Translations under genes and position numbers: made by a program
The notes under the pieces: generated by a model
Told to the model about the DNA's origin: nothing
The model's database searches: none
What the model saw: only the letters and a program-made list of their open reading frames with translations
Part shown: piece by piece, positions 25,827 to 34,175 of the stretch
How the letters are laid out: every line of letters begins with the position of its first letter
Position numbering within the stretch: the first letter of the stretch is position 1
NCBI GenBank assembly: GCA_013540595.1
Contig: JABXKE010000002.1
Location: 558,050-622,049, forward strand
Source of the DNA: Pyrodictium sp.
GTDB taxonomy: Archaea; Thermoproteota; Thermoprotei_A; Sulfolobales; Pyrodictiaceae
DNA length: 64,000 nt
Reading direction: 5' to 3'

Positions 25827-26419
25827 TTGGTGTTGATCTTTCAGCGTCAGAGAAGAAGCCAACTGGTCTTGTTGTTCTAGAATCAGTTAATCTCAGTAGG
25901 TGGCGGTGTGTAGAAGCACGCCTACTGTACATGAACCCCGCCAGTCTGGCTATGAAGATAGCCGAATACGCACCACACCTAGTCGTAGTAGATGCTCCTC
26001 TTTCAAGGCCTCCTCAAGGGGCTGGGTTTAGGCCTGCAGAACTACAAGTACTACGCCTGGGAGGGCGCTTGCTACCTTTAACACTGCGCTCCATGCGTCT
26101 TCTCCTGGAAAGGGCATTAGCTCTTAAGAAGTATGTTGAATCCTATGCAGAGGTTGCCGAGACTCACCCATCTAGCCTTCTGAAGATAAGTGGGTGTAGC
26201 ATAGAGGAATTACTATCGATTGCTTCACTATCTAACCATGGTAACTGTACAGTAGAACCAGCTATGCTCCCGCGAGATATTAGAGATGCTTTACTAGCCT
26301 CTATTGTTGGTGTAGGATTGTCTAAGGGGTTCTCTATAGTGGTAGGTGATAGTTACTATACTCGGTTTATACTCCTCAAACCAGGCTTATGTAGGGTCGG
26401 TAAGGAGTTACAGAAGTAG
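25811..26419 (+). CDS. DUF429 family protein (RNase H-like fold predicted)
   Basis: This 202-residue protein has the DUF429 pattern. It has GVDLSASEKKPTGLVVLE with an N-terminal Asp, LVVVDAPLSRPP with a second Asp, a GFRPAELQVLRLG Arg-rich segment, and AETHPSSLLK. The family is predicted to adopt an RNase H-like nuclease fold, but its biochemical activity is not established. The gene overlaps the DHH phosphoesterase by 16 nt and is almost certainly cotranslated with it. The pair therefore probably works in one nucleic-acid or nucleotide pathway (inference). Confidence 0.8.
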   Translation: MPYRVVGVDLSASEKKPTGLVVLESVNLSRWRCVEARLLYMNPASLAMKIAEYAPHLVVVDAPLSRPPQGAGFRPAELQVLRLGGRLLPLTLRSMRLLLERALALKKYVESYAEVAETHPSSLLKISGCSIEELLSIASLSNHGNCTVEPAMLPRDIRDALLASIVGVGLSKGFSIVVGDSYYTRFILLKPGLCRVGKELQK

Positions 26420-26477
26420 CTGACGATAGAAAACCTAAATTAGTCTACATAATGGTTTAGCTACACGGTGAAAAGCT

Positions 26478-26723
26478 GTGGGCAAGCTCCGTGTTTGGAT
26501 CGACCGTGATCAGTGCATTGCCGACATGATATGTGTAAGCCTCTGCCCAGACGTCTTCGAGATGAGTGAAGAGGACGGAAAGAGCCAGATCGTAGCAAAG
26601 TGGCGTCCCGACGAGAGCAAGGTTGGAGAGGGTATTGTCCCAGAAGACCTTAAGGACTGTGTACAGTCAGCTGTTGATGCTTGTCCAGTAAGTATAATAC
26701 ACATGGAGCCCGTTGAGGGCTAA
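26478..26723 (+). CDS. Single-cluster [4Fe-4S] ferredoxin with Asp ligand
   Basis: This 81-residue electron carrier has the ligand set CIADMIC: Cys13, Asp16 in place of the second Cys, and Cys19, with Cys69 (ACPVS) as the distal ligand. Cys23 and Cys61 match the disulfide pair of Pyrococcus furiosus ferredoxin, whose CIGDAIC motif is the same type. In that protein the Asp-ligated cluster can convert between 3Fe and 4Fe forms; by homology the same is likely here. The start is GTG, with GGTG seven nt upstream. It probably serves oxidoreductases of peptide and pyruvate metabolism. Confidence 0.93.
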   Translation: MGKLRVWIDRDQCIADMICVSLCPDVFEMSEEDGKSQIVAKWRPDESKVGEGIVPEDLKDCVQSAVDACPVSIIHMEPVEG

Positions 26724-26816
26724 TCTCCACCATCCAAGAAGCTGGTTTCACGCTTTTTGGGGCATGTTACTGTCTTCTCTCTAAACCACTATCCTATGCT
26801 TCCTGGTTTCTAGCGT

Positions 26817-27560
26817 TTAATTCTCATTTGTAGGCTCCCAGGGCGTATTGAATATGTCGTAAATCTCTTTTGCCCTCTTCTCTCCTATGCCTTCTACGCT
26901 CATAAGCTCTTTTATTGATGCATTAGCCAGGTTGCGGAGCGTGCCGAACCTCCTTAAGAGCCTTCGTGCAAGCACGGGGCCCACAATGCCTTCTGCTACG
27001 TAGAGTATTTTCTCGTTTAAAGATAATGGCTTCTTTTCTACTCTAAGCCTATATACTCTCTTCTCCCTAGTCTCCCCTAAGCTCTTCGCCTTAGCTGCAA
27101 GCCATGCTATAGTAGCTTGTTTGTTGTGAGTGTGTATTATGGGGACTCCCCAGTCGAGGACTATTTCGTCCATAACACGTAGTACTGCTGCTAGGTTCCA
27201 CCTTGTTCTCTTCTCGATGAGGCCAAGCCAGCCCTCAATGAGTATTAGAGGCTTAACTCTATCTAGTTCGGCTGCTTCTTTCAAGCGCTTAACTTGGTCC
27301 CATATGCGATTGTCCCTAATACTGTTCGCAAAGTCTAGAACGGTTTTACGCTCAACGAGAACAGCCTTCTCAGGATTTACTGACAACAAGTAGTAGTCCC
27401 CTGCGCTAAGTTCTAGTACCGCTACTCGGACACCTCTCTCTTTCAAGCCATTCACTATGTCACTATTCTTAGAGGCCTCACGACTATCTACAATAATGTC
27501 TACAGGGGAAAGTAGTTTCGCTGAGACTATGGGCACTCTTTTGTCCCCAGAAAACGCCAA
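26817..27560 (-). CDS. xpf: XPF/ERCC4-type structure-specific nuclease, short form
   Basis: This 247-residue crenarchaeal XPF lacks the helicase domain of Euryarchaeota. The nuclease core has VDSREAS, SAGDYYL and the catalytic VERKTVLDFANSIRDNR (about 69-85). Two helix-hairpin-helix motifs close the C-terminus (VEGIGEKRAKEIYDIF). A PCNA-binding tail might be expected, but no clear PIP box is seen. It cleaves 3' flaps, forks and damaged bubbles. The TTG start at 27560 follows a TATATAA box by only about 20 nt, so the later GTG at 27536 remains possible. Confidence 0.92.
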   Translation of the reverse strand: MAFSGDKRVPIVSAKLLSPVDIIVDSREASKNSDIVNGLKERGVRVAVLELSAGDYYLLSVNPEKAVLVERKTVLDFANSIRDNRIWDQVKRLKEAAELDRVKPLILIEGWLGLIEKRTRWNLAAVLRVMDEIVLDWGVPIIHTHNKQATIAWLAAKAKSLGETREKRVYRLRVEKKPLSLNEKILYVAEGIVGPVLARRLLRRFGTLRNLANASIKELMSVEGIGEKRAKEIYDIFNTPWEPTNEN

Positions 27561-27614
27561 GTATACTGCCCATTATATAGGTGTCATTTTAAACTACTAC
27601 ACGGTGAACTACGC

Positions 27615-28145
27615 ATGGTTTCTCCTCACATAGCTGTCGCGGCATATAGTGGTAGGCCCTCAGATTCTATGGTTCGTGGTGTTAGAGACTTCATGGATAC
27701 GCTGAAAGGTTGTGTACGTGATGCTGTTATCCTGCTTGGCGGCTATTATGGGTTAATGCGTGTTGTAGCTGATGAAGCCCAGAGGGCTGGTTTTAGGTTG
27801 GTCTTCGTGGTGCCATACGATCGTGAGGATCAACCTTACCCAAGTGATAGCATTGTGATACGTACTGGGCTTGGGGACCGTGAGAGAAGCAGTATACTTG
27901 TTAGGAGTGGTGACGTCTTGGTATCGTTTGGTGGTGGTGTGGGCACATTCTTAGAGGTATTAATCGCTTATAGTTATGGTATACCAGTGTACCAGCTCGT
28001 AAACAATGAAGACATTCTCACTGACAAGGTTTCCACGTGTATACCTGATGGAGTTCTTGATGAGAGGATAGGGTCAAGAGTTTATTACGCCAAAACAGGT
28101 AAAGAACTAGCTGAAAAAGTCTGCAACGAGCTAAGGAGGTCATGA
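27615..28145 (+). CDS. SLOG/LOG-like Rossmann protein
   Basis: This 176-residue single-domain protein has the SLOG superfamily pattern: VAAYSGRPSDSM at the N-terminus, ILLGGYYGLM, and VSFGGGVGTFLEVLIAYSYGIPV. The GGxGT-x2-E core is similar to the TIGR00725/LOG phosphoribohydrolase-like proteins. Family members bind nucleotides or derived ligands; the exact activity is unknown. The start is ATG 27615, with GGTG at eight nt. Its stop overlaps the beginning of the M24 peptidase gene, suggesting coupling. Confidence 0.82.
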   Translation: MVSPHIAVAAYSGRPSDSMVRGVRDFMDTLKGCVRDAVILLGGYYGLMRVVADEAQRAGFRLVFVVPYDREDQPYPSDSIVIRTGLGDRERSSILVRSGDVLVSFGGGVGTFLEVLIAYSYGIPVYQLVNNEDILTDKVSTCIPDGVLDERIGSRVYYAKTGKELAEKVCNELRRS

Positions 28146-28147
28146 GT

Positions 28148-29287
28148 ATGAATACTGCTTCACACTTCATGGCTAGACTTGAAAAACTCAAGAAGATAGT
28201 AGAGGAAAAGAGTCTCTGCGGTGTATTGGTAGAGAGTGGTAGTTCTGTATTCTACTTTACGGGGTATAGTGGCGCAGGACACCTACTAGTTACAAAGGAC
28301 AAGTACTATTTGTTTGTCCCAGTACTAGAATATCTTAATGCGCGTGATAGGCTCTTAAAAAGTGGGCTTGACAAGTATGTAGAGGAGGTAGTATACACGC
28401 CGTATGGGCTACCAGATAAGCTTGTTGTCGAGGAGTCTGGGATCCGTCTAGAGAAAAAGGATGTTCCCTTATTAGTTGGGGAACTCGTAGGCGAATGCAC
28501 TCAAGAGCTTGGCGTTGTCGCACAGACTTACTCTTTCTATGTTAAGTTACAGGAGAAGAAGATCCGTATCAAAGATGTTTCAAGAGACGTAATGGAGCTT
28601 AGAGCCGTGAAGGAGCCATGGGAAATTGAGCGTATAACTATGGCCGCTAGAATAACAGAGGAAGCCCTAACGTCTGCGTTGACATACCTTGACGCGGGCG
28701 TTAGCGAGTCTGAGCTCGCCGGACTAGTATACTTTGAGATGCTACGCAGGGGCGCTGATGGCTATGCTTTCCCGCCAATAGTAGCGTTTAACGAGAACAG
28801 CGTCTATCCTCATGCAACACCCTCAACGTCTAGGGTTCTATGGGGGCACTCAGTAGTATTATTCGATATAGGCGCTAAGTATGAAGGGTACTCGAGTGAT
28901 ATGACACGCACAACATTCTTTGGGTCACCAAGCCAGGAGTTCAAGAAGGTTGCTGAAGCCGTGCTCGAAGCCATGGAGGCAGCTCTGGACATGGCAGGCC
29001 CTGGTGTTAAGACTAGTGATTTGGATTCAGCTGCTCGAAGAGTGCTTGAGAAGTACGGGTACGCTAAGTACTTCATACATAGTCTTGGCCACGGCCTAGG
29101 GATAGACGTCCACGAACCGCCGCGGCTCTCACAGTCCGATGAAACAGTACTCAAGCCAGGCATGATCATAACAATAGAGCCTGGCGTATACATACCAGGA
29201 AAGTTTGGCGTACGCATAGAGGACACGGTACTCATAACAGAACGTGGCGCAACACGCATAACTAGGTACGAGAGAGTACTATGGTAG
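28148..29287 (+). CDS. pepQ: Xaa-Pro dipeptidase (M24B peptidase)
   Basis: This metallopeptidase cleaves X-Pro bonds in peptide catabolism. An N-terminal creatinase-like domain (about 1-130) is followed by the pita-bread catalytic domain. Metal ligands are visible in LFDIGAKYEGYSSDMTRT (two Asp), HSLGHGLGIDVHEPP (His), TIEPGVYI (Glu) and VRIEDTVLI (Glu). Length 379 residues, normal. I prefer ATG 28148, seven nt after GGAGGT, to the ATG at 28142. It is translationally linked to the preceding SLOG gene. Confidence 0.93.
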   Translation: MNTASHFMARLEKLKKIVEEKSLCGVLVESGSSVFYFTGYSGAGHLLVTKDKYYLFVPVLEYLNARDRLLKSGLDKYVEEVVYTPYGLPDKLVVEESGIRLEKKDVPLLVGELVGECTQELGVVAQTYSFYVKLQEKKIRIKDVSRDVMELRAVKEPWEIERITMAARITEEALTSALTYLDAGVSESELAGLVYFEMLRRGADGYAFPPIVAFNENSVYPHATPSTSRVLWGHSVVLFDIGAKYEGYSSDMTRTTFFGSPSQEFKKVAEAVLEAMEAALDMAGPGVKTSDLDSAARRVLEKYGYAKYFIHSLGHGLGIDVHEPPRLSQSDETVLKPGMIITIEPGVYIPGKFGVRIEDTVLITERGATRITRYERVLW

Positions 29288-29346
29288 CACGCTACGACAA
29301 TTTTTAGGGTTAATACTGCTACCACACTATTCTCCTTGGGGAGAAG

Positions 29347-30540
29347 GTGCCTCTAGAAGGGATAGCTGAGCTACCGCTACACGATGGACACGTACCTGCA
29401 TGGCTAGCTAGGTACATGAAGAGGCTTGCACGAGCAATTGTAGCAGCTATAGTGGAGCTTTCTGGGCCAGAAAAAGTAGTTGAGATGCTTTCAGATCCAG
29501 TATGGTTTCAAGCTCTAAACAACGCTATCGGCATGGATTGGGATAGCAGCGGTTCAACAACCGTTACGCTCGGCATATTAAAAGAGGTAGTTAACAAGGA
29601 TAGTAGTTTGGGCTTATATATTGCTGGAGGAAAAGGCAACCGAGCCAGGAAGACCCCTGACGAACTACGTGAGGCTGCACAAAAAGGATTAATTGATGAG
29701 AACACTGCTGAGAAGGCAACACTTTACTCGAGGCTTGCCGCAAAGACTGACACGGTACTACTCCAGGACGGCTACACCCTTTACCACCACACAGTGATAT
29801 TGTCCATCCCGTCTAATAGAATTGCAATAGTACAGCAAGGAATGAACACGGAAAATAGGCTCGCAAGAAGATACCACTGGCTTGAGGACATAGCGAGCAA
29901 GCCTACAACCATAGAACCTCATAAAGCCATAGCAGCTCTCAAGAGAGAATCCTCTATACCATTAGACTTGACCAGCCGCAAATCCATTGAAGCTAGAAAG
30001 ATGGTACTTGACCTTCCCCAAAGCACTTCTCCAAGACTACTCCTCAGAGATATAGTTAGGGCACACAAACTCCTCATAACGGGAGGATCAACTCTTGACG
30101 CTTGGTTGGGTCCTCATAGCCTTAACCAAGAGAGAGTAAAGCTGCTCTCCAAGTACTACAAACCACAACCCTTTCCGCCACGTCACTTAGAGAAAGAGCT
30201 TATCCTCATCAGAGAGTATTCTCCGAGGACGCTAGAAGAATTAATAATGATAAGAGGGGTTGGTCCAGCTGTGATACGCAGTCTAGCCCTAATATCTGAA
30301 TTAATCTACAATGTTGTAGTAAGCCACACTGATCCAGCAACAGACCACATAGATCCATTCAAGTACGCTTACATTGTTGGTGGAAAGGATGGTGTTCCAT
30401 ACCCGTTTAGAAGTGATTATGCATCCAAGGTTATTGAATTCCTTGAGAACATAGTACACGAAGCCAGACTCGACGAGAAGAGTCGCCAACGCGTACTTGA
30501 TAGGCTTAAGAGGCTTTCAATGCTAGCCAAAAGATCCTAA
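29347..30540 (+). CDS. DUF763 family protein
   Basis: This 397-residue protein belongs to the conserved DUF763 family. It is recognised by the N-terminal GIAELPLHDGHVPAWLARYMKRL, then GMDWDSSGSTTVTLGILKE and GLYIAGGKGNRARKTP. A helix-hairpin-helix-like stretch, ELIMIRGVGPAVIRSLALISELI, lies near 300, and DPFKYAYIVGGKDGVPYP follows. The hairpin motif suggests DNA binding, and some relatives are annotated as repair-associated, but no activity is established. The start is GTG, with GGGGAGAAG immediately before it. It follows pepQ by 59 bp. Confidence 0.85.
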   Translation: MPLEGIAELPLHDGHVPAWLARYMKRLARAIVAAIVELSGPEKVVEMLSDPVWFQALNNAIGMDWDSSGSTTVTLGILKEVVNKDSSLGLYIAGGKGNRARKTPDELREAAQKGLIDENTAEKATLYSRLAAKTDTVLLQDGYTLYHHTVILSIPSNRIAIVQQGMNTENRLARRYHWLEDIASKPTTIEPHKAIAALKRESSIPLDLTSRKSIEARKMVLDLPQSTSPRLLLRDIVRAHKLLITGGSTLDAWLGPHSLNQERVKLLSKYYKPQPFPPRHLEKELILIREYSPRTLEELIMIRGVGPAVIRSLALISELIYNVVVSHTDPATDHIDPFKYAYIVGGKDGVPYPFRSDYASKVIEFLENIVHEARLDEKSRQRVLDRLKRLSMLAKRS

Positions 30541-30570
30541 TCCTGGTACAGTGATAGTTGTTGTGTCTCC

Positions 30571-30957
30571 TCACTTTATAAGCACTGCGTTTATTATGCC
30601 GTCCTGTCCAGGTCTTGATGTAACTCTTGCCTTACCGAGTTCTGTCTCTATGATTGTACCCTTCGTTATCACATTCATTCTTGTGTAGTGCGGGTTTGAC
30701 GGTGTCTCTAGTACTCTAAGTATTCTAACCTTCTTTGCTGTATTTGTTGATGGGTCAACTACATTCGCGTAAAGGGCTCTCTTTAATCTAATCTTGTAAT
30801 TACCTCCTCTCACACGTATCTTCTTGCGTTCTTCAGTATTCGAGAGACGCGTAAGTGTTGGGTAACGCCCCATCCAATACTTGCGCTTAACCTTTTGGTG
30901 CGGCCTCTTCTTGCCACCAGTAGGTTTTCTCAAGTCGTTACCCTGGTAGACACCCAT
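30571..30957 (-). CDS. rps8e: 30S ribosomal protein S8e
   Basis: This archaeal/eukaryotic ribosomal protein eS8 has 128 residues. It is recognised by MGVYQGNDLRKPTGGKKRPH, the KIRVRGGNYKIRLKRAL core, and the C-terminal GTIIETELGKARVTSRPGQDGIINAVLI. Length and motif order are normal. It lies downstream of the DUF84 nucleotidase gene on the same strand and converges with DUF763. Confidence 0.96.
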   Translation of the reverse strand: MGVYQGNDLRKPTGGKKRPHQKVKRKYWMGRYPTLTRLSNTEERKKIRVRGGNYKIRLKRALYANVVDPSTNTAKKVRILRVLETPSNPHYTRMNVITKGTIIETELGKARVTSRPGQDGIINAVLIK

Positions 30958-31006
30958 ACTCTAAACCCCACGCTAGCAAGTCTCCCTAGCTCCCAGCCTT
31001 TAAACC

Positions 31007-31591
31007 CTACTGAACTCTGCATCTTGAACCTAGCCTTTCTGCTATGTATTCTGCACTGAGATGGTTTCCATACATTGCCCTATTAATAAAGGGGATTAGT
31101 GCCATGAGGAGAGCTTGAAATGTTAGATCTACACGTGTTATGAGTCCTGATGTAAGGTAGCCTATTAGGCCTAGTTTTTCTCCTATCTTCTCGCGGCCCG
31201 TAGCCTTTACAGCTATCTCCTCTAGCTCAACACGCTCTAAGATGTGCTCAACCCATTCTTTGGGCAGCTGGAAGCCTGGACTCAAACCTATACCCACTGT
31301 GCCACTCTTGTCAATTATCATTGCTACTTGTAGCTCTATATGTCCCAGACTAGTCTCTATGAGCCCAGCTTCAATACCAACTCCATAGTCAGCATTAGTG
31401 CTCTTGAGCGCGTGACATGCTCTATTGTATGCCCCAAGGGCAACTTCTTTGAATCCTAGTGGTTGACTTGGAACACCAGTTTCTGACTGCACAGTTCTTA
31501 GATGTGGTGTGCAGAGTAGCTTAAACACTCTCTTAGTAGCCTGTATCTTAACTGGGTTTCTTGAGCCAACTGCCACCACGCAATCCTTCAT
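31007..31591 (-). CDS. Inosine/xanthosine triphosphatase (DUF84, YjjX-like)
   Basis: This predicted non-canonical NTP phosphatase has 194 residues. Motifs are AVGSRNPVKIQATKRVF, the QPLGFKEVALGAYNRA segment and GVGIEAGLIE. It is structurally related to, but distinct from, the RdgB-type enzyme at 13011. The cell thus has two sanitising enzymes in this window. The ATG follows GGGATG. It is located between the ketopantoate reductase and S8e genes on the same strand. Confidence 0.88.
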   Translation of the reverse strand: MKDCVVAVGSRNPVKIQATKRVFKLLCTPHLRTVQSETGVPSQPLGFKEVALGAYNRACHALKSTNADYGVGIEAGLIETSLGHIELQVAMIIDKSGTVGIGLSPGFQLPKEWVEHILERVELEEIAVKATGREKIGEKLGLIGYLTSGLITRVDLTFQALLMALIPFINRAMYGNHLSAEYIAERLGSRCRVQ

Positions 31592-31623
31592 ATGTCATCC
31601 CTCTACACTACTCTTCTCTTAGA

Positions 31624-32514
31624 CTAGCTGGTGAGCACTTCTTCTAGTGTCTTCACGAGCAAGAGTACCGAGTCAAAATAAGCTACGTGCACGCCCGCCT
31701 TTACTGCTTCACGAATAATTGGTGTTATAATGTATTCGACTTCCGTTGGTAGACGTGACTCTAAGTCGTTGAGCATTCTTGGATAGCATCCTTTGACGTT
31801 TAGTAATTCTTGTACTGCTTCATTGAAGTCACGGAGTTTCCTCTTCTCTATAGCCTCTACGAGCAGAGTAGCCTCTTGTAGCAGCATTGAAATAAACTCT
31901 CTTGCATATCTTGACACACGTAGTCTGTGTAGCGGTGAACCCATAAGTGTTGCTAGTGGTTGGACTATTGCATGTGCAATAGTATAGTCCCAGAGCAGGA
32001 GAGGCAGCTCAGTAACGTTGTGCATGTGTGTCTTAAGGTACAATGTTTCTAAGCCTTCTGCTATGGTTGCAGCAACCTCGTTATCTGGTATAGATATCCT
32101 AGCAGTACCCCTCGCATACTCAACAACTCCGTCTAAGGTTCTCGCGCAACTATAGAACGCTATGAGCCCCCATTTTCTGCCTTTAGCGTATTCTCGTAGC
32201 TGTAGTGAGGGCTGAACAAATACTTCTAAGCCTTGATCACTACCCTTTCTAACCCATTTTTCAAGGTCGTAGAGCTTTACTGTGTACACAACTACTGTGT
32301 CAGGGTTACTGGGCAGAGGAGCTTCATCCAAGCTTTTTGCTTTAACGCGTGCCGAAACGCTTGAGCCTTCGCTTTCTAGGCGGATTCCTTGCTCGGATAG
32401 CATGCGTGCTCTGTCGTAGCGTTTACAGTACATCACTACATTTGCTCCTGTCGAGGATAATGCTGCTGATACTAGTGAGCCTATAGCACCGCACCCTACT
32501 ACTATGTAACGCGT
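31624..32514 (-). CDS. panE: Ketopantoate reductase-like protein with apparent ACG start
   Basis: The protein resembles 2-dehydropantoate 2-reductase (CoA biosynthesis). The NAD(P)-binding motif VVGCGAIGSLVSAAL occurs only if the frame is read upstream of the first ATG (32436). That frame meets a stop at about 32556 and contains no ATG, GTG or TTG before the Rossmann motif. Instead, ACG at 32514-32512 stands exactly where the initiator Met would be (ACG-R-Y-I-V-V-G), seven nt after a strong AGGGGGTG. The body keeps the catalytic-domain pattern, with VKLYDLEKW and the late RDFNEAV helices. Non-standard start, mutation or sequencing error are all possible. Confidence 0.75.
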   Translation of the reverse strand, partial: TRYIVVGCGAIGSLVSAALSSTGANVVMYCKRYDRARMLSEQGIRLESEGSSVSARVKAKSLDEAPLPSNPDTVVVYTVKLYDLEKWVRKGSDQGLEVFVQPSLQLREYAKGRKWGLIAFYSCARTLDGVVEYARGTARISIPDNEVAATIAEGLETLYLKTHMHNVTELPLLLWDYTIAHAIVQPLATLMGSPLHRLRVSRYAREFISMLLQEATLLVEAIEKRKLRDFNEAVQELLNVKGCYPRMLNDLESRLPTEVEYIITPIIREAVKAGVHVAYFDSVLLLVKTLEEVLTS

Positions 32515-32647
32515 GTTAATACACCCCCTGCGTACTACGGGCCTTTCCGCTTATATCATCTCTACACCATGCCTTAAGGTTAATAGGGGGTAGTGACAAT
32601 AATAAGCCGCCCCGCACGCCTTAATACGAATAGGTGTGCAAGTAGGC

Positions 32648-33022
32648 ATGCTCATGAAGCTCGGCACAGTTATGCATACAACACATAATGGCTACATAAT
32701 AGTCAAGTTGACAACAGAGAAACTGCCAAAACTCAATACCCCAGTCTATACTGAGGATGCACGCCGTATAGGTGTACTACTTGACATAATAGGCCCAGTC
32801 AAGGCGCCATATGCTGTCATAAAGCCAGACACCAAGGACTTATCCATAGAGTCTGGGGTAACAGTATACTACCGCGCACCAAAGCCAAGAGCGCCAGCTA
32901 GGAGGAAGAGAGGTAAACCAGCACACCGTCCCAGAAAAAGATCGCAGTATGAAAGGAGTGCAAAGAGGGGTAAGAAGGGGAGAGGCGTGCGGGGCGGCAG
33001 AAGTAAGAGCAGTAGAAAGTAG
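32648..33022 (+). CDS. gar1: H/ACA RNP protein Gar1
   Basis: Gar1 is a component of the H/ACA pseudouridylation complex, where it binds Cbf5 and controls substrate turnover. The beta-barrel core (KLGTVMHTTHNGYIIVKL, DIIGPVKAPYAVIKP) is followed by a very basic tail of about 45 residues rich in Arg, Lys and Gly, longer than in many archaea. The start is ATG 32648 or 32654; the GTG at 32636 lacks support. The gene is followed 10 nt later by tfb, a widely conserved archaeal pairing. Confidence 0.9.
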   Translation: MLMKLGTVMHTTHNGYIIVKLTTEKLPKLNTPVYTEDARRIGVLLDIIGPVKAPYAVIKPDTKDLSIESGVTVYYRAPKPRAPARRKRGKPAHRPRKRSQYERSAKRGKKGRGVRGGRSKSSRK

Positions 33023-33032
33023 GTGATTCAAA

Positions 33033-33914
33033 GTGAATATTACTGATAAGAGTTGTCCCGGATGTGGTGCACCCATTAGTGTTTACGCACGCTGGGATGA
33101 AGGGAGGCTTATATGCACAAAGTGTGGAACCATAATCTACGAGAACTTGTTCGACATAGGTCCTGAATGGCGTAGTTTCACTGAGGAAGATAGGCAGAGG
33201 AGGAGCCGTGTTGGTGCGCCTCTGACTAGTAGAATTCATGACAAGGGTCTAACGAGCTTTGTCTATGCTAGACGTAATGATCCTCGTCAGTGGAAGATTG
33301 TTGCTATCCAGGCAAGACTTAGATCGCAAGGTCAGCAAAAACTTATTGGGCTACTGCAGGAGGCTAACCGTGTCATAGCTCAGCTTGGCCTTCCCCCACA
33401 CGTAGCTGAGACTATGGCGCGTATACTTCGGAAGCTGTACGCAATGGGTCTTATACGCAAGAACAACATGAATGAGTACATCGCTGCAGCAGCTATCATA
33501 GCCTCTAGAATAGAGCAGTACCCCTTATCCATGCGTGTAGTAGCTTCAAAGCTCAAAGTGAGCCACCAAGCGCTCTGGAGGGCTTACAGTAATATTGTGA
33601 CTAAGCTTAAGGTCAGAACAGTGAATATACCAAAGCCAAGCATGTACGTGTCACGTATTGTTTCAAAACTTAATCTTAACGGTGAAGTAGAATCTCTTGC
33701 CTACAGGTTCACAGACCTACTAGTCAAGACGGGGATCGCACAAGGAAAGCCTCCAGAGGCATTAGCGGCTGCCGCAGTATATGTTGCGTCAATTTTGTTG
33801 GATAACAAGAGAAACCAGCTAACTATAGCTAAAGCCATAGAGGTAACTGACGCCACAATAAGGAATAGGTATAGAGACATAGTTGACAACTTCTATATCG
33901 AGGTACGACTCTGA
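33033..33914 (+). CDS. tfb: Transcription initiation factor TFB
   Basis: TFB recruits RNA polymerase to TBP-bound promoters. The N-terminal zinc ribbon (CPGCG and CTKCG) is followed by the B-reader/linker (WRSFTEEDRQRRSRVG), then two cyclin folds (about 105-195 and 200-290) with the C-terminal DNA-recognition helices. Length 293, a full-size factor. The start is GTG 33033, with GGTG seven nt upstream. It is cotranscribed with gar1. Only one tfb is in the window. Confidence 0.97.
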   Translation: MNITDKSCPGCGAPISVYARWDEGRLICTKCGTIIYENLFDIGPEWRSFTEEDRQRRSRVGAPLTSRIHDKGLTSFVYARRNDPRQWKIVAIQARLRSQGQQKLIGLLQEANRVIAQLGLPPHVAETMARILRKLYAMGLIRKNNMNEYIAAAAIIASRIEQYPLSMRVVASKLKVSHQALWRAYSNIVTKLKVRTVNIPKPSMYVSRIVSKLNLNGEVESLAYRFTDLLVKTGIAQGKPPEALAAAAVYVASILLDNKRNQLTIAKAIEVTDATIRNRYRDIVDNFYIEVRL

Positions 33915-34175
33915 TTTTGCAGACATCCTCCCGTATCCCTTCACTTCTTATTTTATTGAAAAGTTATCCTGCATGCTACTCTTTCTGGCTACAGAATTTT
34001 TGGTTCAAAAGTGTAATACTAAAGGCCTTTCTTTTCGTAGTGAGACAGAATTATAAAGGCCTAATGACACACTATATATGTAGAGAAGTGCCTTCAAGAG
34101 CAATCCCAACCAGAGACCGTTAACTGTATGCTGGGCATAACAACAACTGTGTGATACGTGCATGGGTGTATTGTT

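Noticed and set aside
28810-29325. A 171-codon minus-strand frame across pepQ
   Set aside because: Antisense to a gene with all five metal ligands in place.
31624-32436. Taking the ketopantoate reductase-like gene as starting at ATG 32436
   Set aside because: This would remove the Rossmann motif that is plainly encoded just upstream in the same frame.
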